Assembly (NCBI GenBank): GCA_945906715.1
Contig: CAMDRK010000120.1
Span: 1 to 7,607 of the forward strand
DNA: 7,607 nucleotides
From: Nitrospira lenta
GTDB taxonomy: Bacteria > Nitrospirota > Nitrospiria > Nitrospirales > Nitrospiraceae
Direction of reading: 5' to 3'
Shown: piece by piece, positions 1-4,642 of the stretch
Layout of the letters: each line of letters opens with the position of its first letter
How positions within the stretch are numbered: position 1 is the first letter of the stretch
Made by a program: the position numbers and the translations under genes
The notes under the pieces: model-generated
What the model was told of the DNA's origin: nothing
The model's input: only the letters and a program-made list of their open reading frames with translations
Database searches by the model: none

Positions 1-438
1 CAATGTCTCGGGCTGCATGGCATGGATCGTCGTGACATGATCGATCAGTTTCCGAATTTCCTCGGGGATGTGGCGTTGTTGCTGCTGCAGCCATAGCAAA
101 TACTCACCCAGGCTCACTTCATCACGATCGATTTCATACCGATGAAGCCAGACGCGACGCTGGGGCTGCTCGGTGTCGTCATACTGGAGATCGAGGCTGA
201 AGGGTTCGTGGTTTGCACGGGTAGTGCCCATGATAAAGGGCCCTTCAGCCACTGTCATCATGAGAGTGCTGCTGGCGAGCGCGGCAATGCTCTCAAGAGG
301 ACTCTGCGCCTCATTCGCCGCTATTGCTGTGGGATGAAACGATGTACCCATGACGGTCGCGATGAGGACATAGCCGAAGGCGTGAAGATATTTCAGGACT
401 CGTCCTGTGCATCCAGCAATGCGGCGGTTGTTCTTCAT
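1..438 (-). CDS. Exported formylglycine-generating-enzyme (SUMF1/FGE-sulfatase) family protein, N-terminal part, runs off the left edge
   Basis: The reading frame is open from an ATG at 438-436 to the window edge, giving 146 residues. A basic start (KNNRR) is followed by a hydrophobic stretch at about residues 17-34 and an AIA-AN site near residue 40, so Sec export is likely. From about residue 64 the sequence has the N-terminal signature of the FGE-sulfatase domain: EGPFIMGT, an acidic spacer, QPQRRVWLHRYEIDRDEVSLGEY. This matches the family pattern of 'fxMG', 'P.r.V.l..f.id..EVt...Y'. Family members include formylglycine generation, EgtB-like and PvdO-like proteins and many nonenzymatic relatives. 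The catalytic C-terminal half lies outside the window, so the activity cannot be stated. No other start codon exists between the upstream in-frame stop at 510-508 and this ATG. No convincing Shine-Dalgarno was seen. The family call is fairly sure and the function is open. Confidence 0.75.
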   Translation of the reverse strand, partial: MKNNRRIAGCTGRVLKYLHAFGYVLIATVMGTSFHPTAIAANEAQSPLESIAALASSTLMMTVAEGPFIMGTTRANHEPFSLDLQYDDTEQPQRRVWLHRYEIDRDEVSLGEYLLWLQQQQRHIPEEIRKLIDHVTTIHAMQPETL

Positions 439-470
439 GATGATCGTATACCATGCATGAGGGTAACGAT

Positions 471-524
471 TCAGGTAGATAGGCTGAAATCGGTAGGCTG
501 AAGGGATTCAGCCTGAATACCTGA
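471..524. repeat. Nested inverted repeat upstream of the FGE-family gene
   Basis: The inner arms AGGCTGAA (495-502) and TTCAGCCT (507-514) are perfectly complementary around a GGGA loop. The outer arms TCAGGTA (471-477) and TACCTGA (518-524) are also perfect but asymmetrically spaced (17 nt on one side, 3 on the other). The structure starts 33 bp before the start codon of the leftward gene, so it could be an operator or a leader hairpin. It may equally be a copy of a dispersed repeat, because AGGCTGAA recurs at 481, 627 and 642. Confidence 0.5.
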
Positions 525-723
525 GTAGCTGCGAACTGGAACAGTATGAATGCGAGACCATCATCAGCACAAGGTTCAGGGTTCCTCATACGAATTGTTG
601 GAATGTGCACGACAGGCGGGATCCGAAGGCTGAAGGGGTTCAGGCTGAAGGCCAGAGGTCGGAGATCTGAACACGTCAGTCTTCAGACCGCCTCGGACTC
701 TAGGCCGTTCCCGACTCGCCTCT

Positions 724-757
724 AACTCAGAATGCAGAATTCAAAACTCAGAACTTC
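724..757. repeat. Degenerate CTCAGAAC-type dispersed repeat, copy 1
   Basis: Three degenerate units (AACTCAGAA, TGCAGAATT, AAACTCAGAACTTC) form this block. It shares the 12-bp end ACTCAGAACTTC and a preceding GCCTCT-ACTCAGAA frame with the block at 1621-1647. No coding potential is credible. It looks like a copy of an intergenic repeat. Confidence 0.5.
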
Positions 758-834
758 TTTGCTCGTCCTGACTGGATAGACCAAATGAACAAAAGCCGCT
801 GGCGGAATATTTCAGCAATCTGCTAGGATGGCTG

Positions 835-859
835 CTCGACCGAAATAAGGCCGGTCGAG
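835..859 (+). promoter_or_regulatory. Perfect 8-bp inverted repeat in the sodC leader, candidate operator or leader hairpin
   Basis: CTCGACCG (835-842) and CGGTCGAG (852-859) are exact complements separated by 9 nt. A weak extended -10 (TGCTAGGAT) lies at 821-829, so the repeat would overlap the transcription start if that promoter is real. This would suit a repressor site. As RNA it would form a hairpin ending 21 nt before the sodC Shine-Dalgarno. No T-tract follows, so it is unlikely to be a terminator. Confidence 0.4.
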
Positions 860-891
860 TCGTCTGAGAGTCGGATAATCAAGGAGGATGC

Positions 892-1476
892 ATGAATCGG
901 ATACTTGTGGGAATTGCGATTGTAGTGTCGGCATTGGTGCCGCTCGCCGGCTGCTCGTCCTATTACACAGGCAAGGTCGAAAAACCTGTGTACGCGAAGG
1001 CGATCATCGCCGGCCCCGGCATTACGGGAGAGGCGAGTCTCTATGAGAAGTATGAAGGGCGCGTCACGATCAAGTTGAAGCTCACCGGCACGGCGGAAAG
1101 CAAGTTGAAGCCGGGACGTCACGCGATTCATATTCACGAAGTCGGTAACTGCGAACCCTTCGCAGCGGCCAAGGGGCACTATGATGGGAATGTGGATGCG
1201 GCAATCAATCCGGAGGCAAACGTGACCTCTGGGTTAGCGAACCATCCCTACCATCTTGGCGATCTCCAGAACCTTTCCGTGAGCGACGATCGGAATGGGT
1301 CGCTCTATACAATCACGAGCCGGGTGACTTTGTCTGAAGGGCTGAACACCTTGTTCGATAAAGACGGGAGCGCGTTCATCATCCATGAGTTCGACGATAA
1401 GTATCTGCCGGACCCGGTGACCAAGGATGCACCGGGCGGACCCCGTATCGCGTGCGGCGTGATTGTGAAAGAGTAA
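892..1476 (+). CDS. sodC: Cu/Zn superoxide dismutase, lipoprotein
   Basis: The 194-residue product would dismutate superoxide to oxygen and hydrogen peroxide outside the cytoplasm. A lipoprotein signal ends at LAGC, with C21 as the lipidated residue. Family ligands are all visible: copper H80, H82 and H165; bridging H96; zinc H118, H121 and D124. The disulfide pair is C87 and C188 (RIACGVI), and the active-site arginine is R185. The C-terminal GGPRIACGV signature is typical. Length fits bacterial SodC plus a lipoprotein leader. The start is well supported by AAGGAGG at 881-887, four bases before the ATG. The gene appears monocistronic: an inverted repeat precedes it and a strong stem-loop follows 33 bp after the stop. 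The catalytic residues suggest an active enzyme. Whether it sits in the outer or inner membrane is not shown; residues after C21 are SSY, without an Asp at +2, which favours outer-membrane sorting if the Lol rule applies. Confidence 0.95.
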   Translation: MNRILVGIAIVVSALVPLAGCSSYYTGKVEKPVYAKAIIAGPGITGEASLYEKYEGRVTIKLKLTGTAESKLKPGRHAIHIHEVGNCEPFAAAKGHYDGNVDAAINPEANVTSGLANHPYHLGDLQNLSVSDDRNGSLYTITSRVTLSEGLNTLFDKDGSAFIIHEFDDKYLPDPVTKDAPGGPRIACGVIVKE

Positions 1477-1508
1477 CTCTGGCCTGATTAGACTGTTGGG
1501 AAAGGTGC

Positions 1509-1550
1509 GGTCCGAAGTTTGAAGCGCTTAGAGCCTTCGAACTTCGGATC
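1509..1550 (+). terminator. Strong stem-loop after sodC, probable terminator or 3'-end stabiliser
   Basis: A 16-bp stem, including two G-T wobbles, pairs 1509-1524 with 1535-1550 around a 10-nt loop that can itself form three more pairs. It lies 33 nt past the sodC stop. The following sequence is GTGTCCCCCTC, so the U-tract of a classical intrinsic terminator is missing. It may instead block 3' exonucleases or be part of a dispersed palindromic repeat. Confidence 0.55.
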
Positions 1551-1620
1551 GTGTCCCCCTCGGTTCTGAGTTCAGGAAACCTGGAACCCTTGTCCACCCC
1601 GTCCTTCTCTGTCCGCCTCT

Positions 1621-1647
1621 CACTCAGAACTCAGCACTCAGAACTTC
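1621..1647. repeat. CTCAGAAC-type dispersed repeat, copy 2
   Basis: ACTCAGAAC and ACTCAGAAC flank a degenerate CTCAGC unit, ending ACTCAGAACTTC exactly as in the block at 724-757. An inverted partner, GGTTCTGAGTTCAG, lies at about 1561-1574. Both copies flank sodC, one on each side. Confidence 0.5.
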
Positions 1648-1709
1648 CTGTCCCGCCCGTCCGCCCCTCGCCAGTACTCTGTGGTACGGGTTTGGCATAA
1701 TGGACAGCT

Positions 1710-1843
1710 ATGATACGGCTGTTCGCGTCAATTTTGGAGTCGCTATGCTTCTGAGTTGCTCCGGCGAGAGGGCTCGGGTCGAGACCGAACAGCATCGAGG
1801 GGCTGGCCAGACCGGCAATGTGATGATCGACCTCGCTGAATAA
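1710..1843 (+). pseudogene. Possible small lipoprotein gene broken by a one-base frameshift
   Basis: An ATG at 1710 reads MIRLFASIL and then soon stops (TGA at 1752-1754). A second frame carries GVAMLLSCSGERARVETEQ and continues to a TAA at 1841-1843. Joining the two by adding one base in the TTTT run at 1732-1735 gives MIRLFASI-F-GVAMLLSC, a well-formed lipoprotein signal with lipobox LLSC and a polar mature tail of about 30 residues. As it stands the second frame alone can also be read from an ATG at 1700 (47 residues), but that start lacks a signal-peptide shape. No Shine-Dalgarno is convincing. The remnant reading and a sequencing error are both possible; I do not recognise a family. Confidence 0.3.
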
Positions 1844-1905
1844 TCTGGGGTAAGATGGCTATGAAAATCTCCCGGCTATTCCAACTCGTATGTAGAGGAG
1901 AAAAA

Positions 1906-2379
1906 ATGAAGGTATCGATTATTGCTGCCGTGCTTGCTGCACCCCTGATGATATTGCAGCCTGTTTGGGCACATACGGATGAATCGCTGGATGCGATGCA
2001 GGCGCCGCATGGGGGGCAAGTCCGCGCGGCAGGTCCCTATCACCTGGAGCTTGTTGCCAAGGACGGAGAGCTGGTCCTACATGTGACCGATCATGCATGG
2101 CAAGAGATTAAGACCGACGGCGGAGAGGGTAAGGCGAGCATTCAACAGGATAAGACTGGGGCCACAATCACCGTCAAGCTGGAGCCGTCACCACAGAACC
2201 TCTTGACGGGGCGCGGCGAGTTTCAGGTCAAACCGGAGACCGTGATTGTGGTATTCGTCAAGATGCCGGGCCAGGAGGCCTATGGCGCCAAGTTTACTCC
2301 GGTGAAGCTGAAGCCCGTCGGGGCGGGAAAGAAAGTGACAGAGGCACATGATCATGATCTTCAGCACCACCATCACTGA
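1906..2379 (+). CDS. Exported His-rich small protein, probable periplasmic metal-binding protein
   Basis: The product has 157 residues. The start at 1906 is chosen because AGAGGAG (1894-1900) sits five bases upstream and the resulting N-terminus is a clean Sec signal (MKVSIIAAVLAAPLMILQPVWA, cut before H23). A longer frame from 1855 would bury that signal behind 17 polar residues. The mature part has an APHGG motif (33-37), a GPYHLELV motif (43-50), LHVTDH (58-63) and an alternating beta-like pattern. The C-terminus is rich in histidine (HDHDLQHHHH, 148-157). APHGG plus YHLELV resembles small periplasmic proteins found near heavy-metal efflux genes, as far as I recall. Metal binding is inferred from the histidines, and copper, zinc or nickel cannot be told apart. 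The position downstream of a Cu/Zn enzyme is suggestive, but a stem-loop and about 430 bp separate the two. A weak TCGACC/TAAGAT pair (1827-1832, 1851-1856) is the only promoter candidate. Confidence 0.8.
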   Translation: MKVSIIAAVLAAPLMILQPVWAHTDESLDAMQAPHGGQVRAAGPYHLELVAKDGELVLHVTDHAWQEIKTDGGEGKASIQQDKTGATITVKLEPSPQNLLTGRGEFQVKPETVIVVFVKMPGQEAYGAKFTPVKLKPVGAGKKVTEAHDHDLQHHHH

Positions 2380-2477
2380 GCTGGACGATCCGGTCTATTT
2401 CATATCTGGAGAGGGTTCTATCAACAGTTGAAGCGGTCTGACTTTCCCCAAGGCCAAGGAAGCGTTCAACCCCCTTC

Positions 2478-2499
2478 CGCACGCGAAAAATTCCGTGCG
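2478..2499 (+). repeat. Short stem-loop in the gap after the His-rich gene
   Basis: CGCACG (2478-2483) and CGTGCG (2494-2499) are exact complements around a 10-nt A-rich loop. It lies about 100 nt past the stop with no T-tract, so a terminator role is only weakly supported. Nothing else stands out in 2380-2593. Confidence 0.25.
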
Positions 2500-2593
2500 C
2501 GTCGTTCAATGACCGTATCAGCCATCTGCCAGCTTCCCATCCCCCCACTCTGTAGGATAGCGGTCCCTCAGTGATAGTCGTATCCTGAGCCGT

Positions 2594-3025
2594 ATGACGG
2601 ACAGGAATTCGCCCATCTCATGGTGGCCAATTGTACGTGCGGTGGCCATTGCCTATGGCATCACCTTTGTGTCGGGGCTGGCGTTGGCCTTGGCCGGGAT
2701 CACGCCACAAACCCATCACGTGGCCTATCCTCTGCTTGCACTGCTCACGGGCTCGGTGGGAGTGGCGCTTGCGCTCAGGGCGGCTGACACGACACGGCTC
2801 TCGTATCTTCTGGCAATTGGAGTGGGCATCTGGCTTCTCAGTTCGACCAATGTCTTGCTCGGAGCACAGTCAATTGCCGGCTGGATCAATAGCAGTGTCT
2901 TTACCGTGATCACGGTCCTTCTGGGCCGACTTTTGGTGGGAACAAGCCTGGATTCACGTCCAGCAGCTACCGTGCCCTATTCAACCCTCGTTCAACGAGC
3001 GACTCGGACGCACAGACATTCCTAG
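2594..3025 (+). CDS. Small four-helix integral membrane protein, function unknown
   Basis: The 143-residue product has four hydrophobic segments at about residues 12-34, 43-62, 69-89 and 95-116, a short polar N-terminus with WW at 10-11, and a polar, arginine-rich C-terminal tail of about 25 residues ending RTHRHS. No motif that I can assign to a family is present, and no catalytic residue pattern stands out. The start at 2594 gives a sensible N-terminus, but no clear Shine-Dalgarno precedes it. The gene stands alone: 214 bp behind it and 290 bp ahead hold no other gene. The consistent hydrophobic pattern and lack of a competing frame support it as real. Confidence 0.7.
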   Translation: MTDRNSPISWWPIVRAVAIAYGITFVSGLALALAGITPQTHHVAYPLLALLTGSVGVALALRAADTTRLSYLLAIGVGIWLLSSTNVLLGAQSIAGWINSSVFTVITVLLGRLLVGTSLDSRPAATVPYSTLVQRATRTHRHS

Positions 3026-3315
3026 CCCTCATTATTCATGACGGTTCGTCGCGAAATCGCGCCAACAAGCCAGGCGAGGGGCGCGAGGCAAGAGGCGAGA
3101 GGGAAGAGCCGTGCTTCTGACCGGAAGGCTTCACCCCTGGCCACTCGCCAGAACGCTCGCGATTGCAGCAGAACTGTTCATGAATAGTGTGGGCTAGGGG
3201 CTGGTCAATACCCGCAGTAAGGGTACTGCACCCTTGACGCGCAAGGGACTTTCCGAGATGCTACGCGGTAGTCTTCCGAGACACAATTGAAGCAATACCG
3301 AGCAGGAGGCTCTTC
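3026..3315. other. Intergenic region with GAGGCGAGGGGCG-type repeat and competing hairpins
   Basis: No gene was seen in these 290 bp. The stretch 3072-3104 consists of degenerate AGGCGAG/AGGCAAG units, similar in style to the tract after the kinase gene near 7095-7125. Loosely complementary CTCGCC units follow at about 3144-3150. Three overlapping short hairpins lie at 3214-3247, listed separately. A weak -35-like TTGACG at 3234-3239 has no convincing -10. Confidence 0.5.
3214..3247 (+). promoter_or_regulatory. Three overlapping, mutually exclusive short hairpins in the leader of the next membrane gene
   Basis: GCAGTA/TACTGC (3214-3219 with 3224-3229), AAGGGT/ACCCTT (3219-3224 with 3230-3235) and CCCTT/AAGGG (3231-3235 with 3243-3247) are each perfect, but neighbouring pairs cannot form together. 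They lie about 70-100 nt before a start codon. A switching leader is possible. The stems are short, so chance is a real alternative. Confidence 0.25.
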
Positions 3316-3588
3316 ATGGGCGGCGTTCTCGCGCTGGCGCTGGCAATCGGAATCGTCTTCGGTGCGCGCAAATTATGCGATCTGATTGGAGCGCCGCTGT
3401 GGTTCGCGAAATATTTGTTCATCTGCGCGTCTCTCATCGCCGCCTACTTTCTCGCAGAAGGGGTCGTGCCCAACAAGCCTTGGGCTGTGTGGCTCGCCAT
3501 GCTCGGTGCAGCAACGGGAATAATCCCAGTAGGGTTCATTGTGTTCAAACACATCGCAGACGGCGACAGGAAAGCGCAGGACTCCTAG
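3316..3588 (+). CDS. Small three-helix membrane protein, function unknown
   Basis: The 90-residue product has hydrophobic segments at about residues 3-17, 28-48 and 57-78 and a short charged C-terminal tail (KHIADGDRKAQDS). A single Cys pair is present (C21 and C37) but without a recognisable metal or redox motif. The start is well supported: AGGAGG at 3304-3309 lies six bases before the ATG. I do not recognise a family. The stop codon TAG (3586-3588) falls inside the left end (CTAG) of an inverted-repeat element, which therefore forms its immediate 3' flank and perhaps its terminator. It converges with the lipoprotein gene on the other strand. Confidence 0.75.
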   Translation: MGGVLALALAIGIVFGARKLCDLIGAPLWFAKYLFICASLIAAYFLAEGVVPNKPWAVWLAMLGAATGIIPVGFIVFKHIADGDRKAQDS

Positions 3589-3728
3589 TGTAGGGGCTCC
3601 AACGCTTCTTTACACTCACCGTTCGCCCTGAGCCTGTCGAAGGGGGAAGCATTTCAATGACCTCCGTTCATGGTTCGACACGCTCACCACGAACGGACTG
3701 TAAAGTGATGACTGAGACACTACACTAG
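3585..3728. mobile_element. MITE/BIME-like inverted-repeat element between convergent genes
   Basis: The ends are exact inverted repeats, CTAGTGTAG (3585-3593) and CTACACTAG (3720-3728), with CTAG at both outer edges. Inside them CTTTACA (3608-3614) faces TGTAAAG (3699-3705). Two hairpin units sit in opposite orientation: TTCGCCCT/AGGGGGAA (3622-3648, one mismatch) and CCGTTCATGGT/ACCACGAACGG (3664-3696, one mismatch). Their cores, TGAGCCTGTCGAA and on the other strand TGAGCGTGTCGAA, differ at one of 13 bases. The two arms can be aligned over about 60 bp with small gaps. No protein is encoded. The core resembles a REP-type palindrome found in many bacterial genomes, from memory. Between two converging genes it could also serve as a two-way terminator. 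Confidence 0.7.
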
Positions 3729-3760
3729 AGTAGGACCGCCGCACAGCTCTCAGCAGCCCC

Positions 3761-4204
3761 TCAGTCTATAGGCTTCCATTCCTGCCTCGATCCTAGTCCT
3801 GATCGGCCCGTAGATTGCGTGGACGAAATATGGCGGACAATGCCCTGTTCGTCATAGACCACTGTGAATGTGTTGATATTGGAAGGAGCCCCGCCAGCAA
3901 ACAGACCGACAATAAAATTGGCCGCGTTTATGTCCACATTGTTGTAGGTATAGTTCCATATTTCTACATTGGTCAGCGCGGGTGCAGGAGGCAACCCAGG
4001 CAACGGCGCATAGCTACCCGAGTGACGGGAAATGTCATCCGGTTTTCCCAGTACCCGCCGCACGTCTACTTTCGTGGATATGTTGAGTGTGATTTGCGCG
4101 ATGCGGTCTTGATCTACAATCGAAGGGTTGCCACTGCTCGCGCAGCCGGATGCCAGCAGGAGAACGCTTAGCCATACGCTCTGAAGAATTTTTCTGCCAT
4201 TCAT
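3761..4204 (-). CDS. BamE/SmpA-OmlA-like lipoprotein
   Basis: The 147-residue product has a lipoprotein signal with lipobox ASGC and lipidated C21. The mature part shows a BamE-type pattern: a beginning ITLNISTKVDVRRVLGKPDDI (38-58; compare 'I..G.tk.eV...lG.P'), a proline-rich loop (66-76), EIWNYTY (81-87) and TFTVVYDEQGIVRHI (112-126), which fits the final strands of the SmpA/OmlA fold. Such proteins assist outer-membrane assembly or bind peptidoglycan or partners at the envelope, but the fold is common and function here is not proven. GGAAGGA precedes the ATG by about 11 bases, a rather long spacing. A 13-bp palindrome lies 66-80 bp upstream of the start. The gene is divergent from the sigma-54 regulator operon and convergent with the 90-residue membrane protein. 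Confidence 0.8.
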   Translation of the reverse strand: MNGRKILQSVWLSVLLLASGCASSGNPSIVDQDRIAQITLNISTKVDVRRVLGKPDDISRHSGSYAPLPGLPPAPALTNVEIWNYTYNNVDINAANFIVGLFAGGAPSNINTFTVVYDEQGIVRHISSTQSTGRSGLGSRQEWKPID

Positions 4205-4270
4205 TGCTTAGACAATCCTTCCCGGCTCTTCAACCAACTATTTCATGTAATGGCGGGCCAAGCCTGGAGC

Positions 4271-4283
4271 CCTCGTAACGAGG
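4271..4283. promoter_or_regulatory. Perfect 13-bp palindrome, candidate activator or repressor site
   Basis: CCTCGT-A-ACGAGG has six exact base pairs around one central base. Its centre lies about 105 bp upstream of the expected start of the sigma-54 promoter candidate at 4356-4371, the range usual for NtrC-type enhancers. It is also 67 bp upstream of the start codon of the leftward lipoprotein, so it could serve that gene. Only one clear copy is seen, whereas enhancers are often paired. Confidence 0.4.
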
Positions 4284-4355
4284 CCAATTGTAGGAGAGCA
4301 GGGAGCTGAGGAGCAAGAGTCGAGCGGGGAAATATTGCCATAGTTCGCTGGTCTA

Positions 4356-4371
4356 TGGCCCCGTCTTTGCA
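4356..4371 (+). promoter_or_regulatory. Candidate sigma-54 (-24/-12) promoter for the regulator-kinase operon
   Basis: TGGCCCCGTCTTTGCA matches 10 of the 12 defined positions of TGGCACG-N4-TTGCW, with both near-invariant dinucleotides (GG and GC) at the correct spacing. It reads toward the NtrC-type gene, whose ATG is 272 bp further on. The transcription start would be near 4382-4384. Autoregulation of a sigma-54 activator through sigma-54 would be plausible. Chance sites with 8 of 12 matches do occur inside genes here, so experimental support is needed. Confidence 0.5.
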
Positions 4372-4426
4372 CAACCATGCCCCTTAGTCGGATGAACCAT
4401 CAATAATAGGCGAATAGTGGGGCTTT

Positions 4427-4505
4427 CCTTCCCAAAGTGGAAGGCTCTCTGTGGCTTTTCGCGCCAGAGGAGCCTTGACCCATTCTAGGGCAAAAGGCTA
4501 GCCTC
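4427..4505 (+). promoter_or_regulatory. Two hairpins in the regulator leader
   Basis: The first pairs CCTTCC (4427-4432) with GGAAGG (4439-4444) around six nucleotides. The second pairs GAGG-AGCCTT (4467-4476) with AAGGCT-AG-CCTC (4494-4505), with a two-base bulge and an inner CCC/GGG pair. No gene on this strand ends upstream, so they are not ordinary terminators of a preceding gene. They lie between the sigma-54 candidate and the regulator start and may modulate readthrough. The sequence after the second is only moderately T-rich. Confidence 0.35.
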
Positions 4506-4512
4506 TCGGTTC

Positions 4513-4622
4513 TTGTCTATCTAGTCTATTTGGTTGATCTGGTCTGTCTGGTTTAACTAAACACACGAGACAGACCGAACAGACCGAATAGACCAGACAG
4601 ACGAGACAGACCAAATGAACCA
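4513..4622. repeat. Inverted cluster of AGACAGACC-type short repeats
   Basis: The right half (4566-4622) is a degenerate tandem run of AGACAGACC, GAACAGACC, GAATAGACC and similar 5- to 9-base units. The left half (4513-4554) carries the same motif on the opposite strand. Arms GTCTGTCTGGT (4542-4552) and ACCAGACAGAC (4592-4602) pair exactly over 11 bp, and the centre GTTTA-AC-TAAAC (4551-4562) is itself a palindrome. The unit length drifts and there are no spacers, so it is not CRISPR. Related tracts occur at 7140-7177, 7461-7509 and in short form at 777-789. It lies directly before the regulator's ribosome-binding site. Confidence 0.7.
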
Positions 4623-4642
4623 GTTTAGAGAAGGAGTGCAGC

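Larger units (their letters stand above)
439..891. other. Intergenic region between divergent genes, repeat-bearing, no gene seen
   Basis: This 453-bp gap separates the leftward FGE-family gene from rightward sodC. I see no credible gene in it. It holds a nested inverted repeat at 471-524, further AGGCTGAA copies at 481, 495, 627 and 642, a degenerate CTCAGAAC block at 724-757, a short AGACCAAATGAAC tract at 777-789 related to longer tracts later in the window, and a perfect inverted repeat at 835-859 before sodC. Promoters for both flanking genes should lie here. The only candidate I can point to is a weak extended -10 (TGCTAGGAT, 821-829) for sodC, with no clear -35. Confidence 0.6.
4205..4642. 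other. Divergent regulatory region between the BamE-like gene and the NtrC-type gene
   Basis: These 438 bp contain no gene but much structure, in order: a 13-bp palindrome (4271-4283), a GGAAATATTGCC near-palindrome (4328-4339), a sigma-54 -24/-12 candidate reading right (4356-4371), two hairpins (4427-4444, 4467-4505), an inverted cluster of AGACAGACC-type units (4513-4622) and the Shine-Dalgarno AAGGAG (4631-4636). If the sigma-54 site is used, the leader of the regulator mRNA would be about 260 nt long. Confidence 0.6.

Noticed and set aside
142..501. Plus-strand open frame of 119 codons at the left end
   Set aside because: The minus strand carries a recognisable FGE-family N-terminus with signal peptide over the same bases; the plus frame has no recognisable features.
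311..610. Minus-strand frame of 99 codons overlapping the FGE-family start
   Set aside because: It is out of frame with the FGE domain, lacks motifs and is mostly in intergenic repeat DNA.
1855..1905. Upstream ATG that would lengthen the His-rich protein by 17 residues
   Set aside because: It has no Shine-Dalgarno and hides the signal peptide, whereas ATG 1906 has AGAGGAG at ideal distance.
2294..2548. Minus-strand frame of 84 codons after the His-rich gene
   Set aside because: It overlaps the His-rich coding end, has no signal, domain or ribosome-binding site, and reads mostly across non-coding DNA.
2721..2736. Sigma-54-like TGGC...TGC string
   Set aside because: It matches only 8 of 12 positions and lies inside a membrane-protein gene; I used it as a guide to the chance background.
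4566..4622. Possible CRISPR or tandem-repeat array
   Set aside because: Units of 5-9 bases drift in sequence and have no spacers of constant length, and no cas gene is present.
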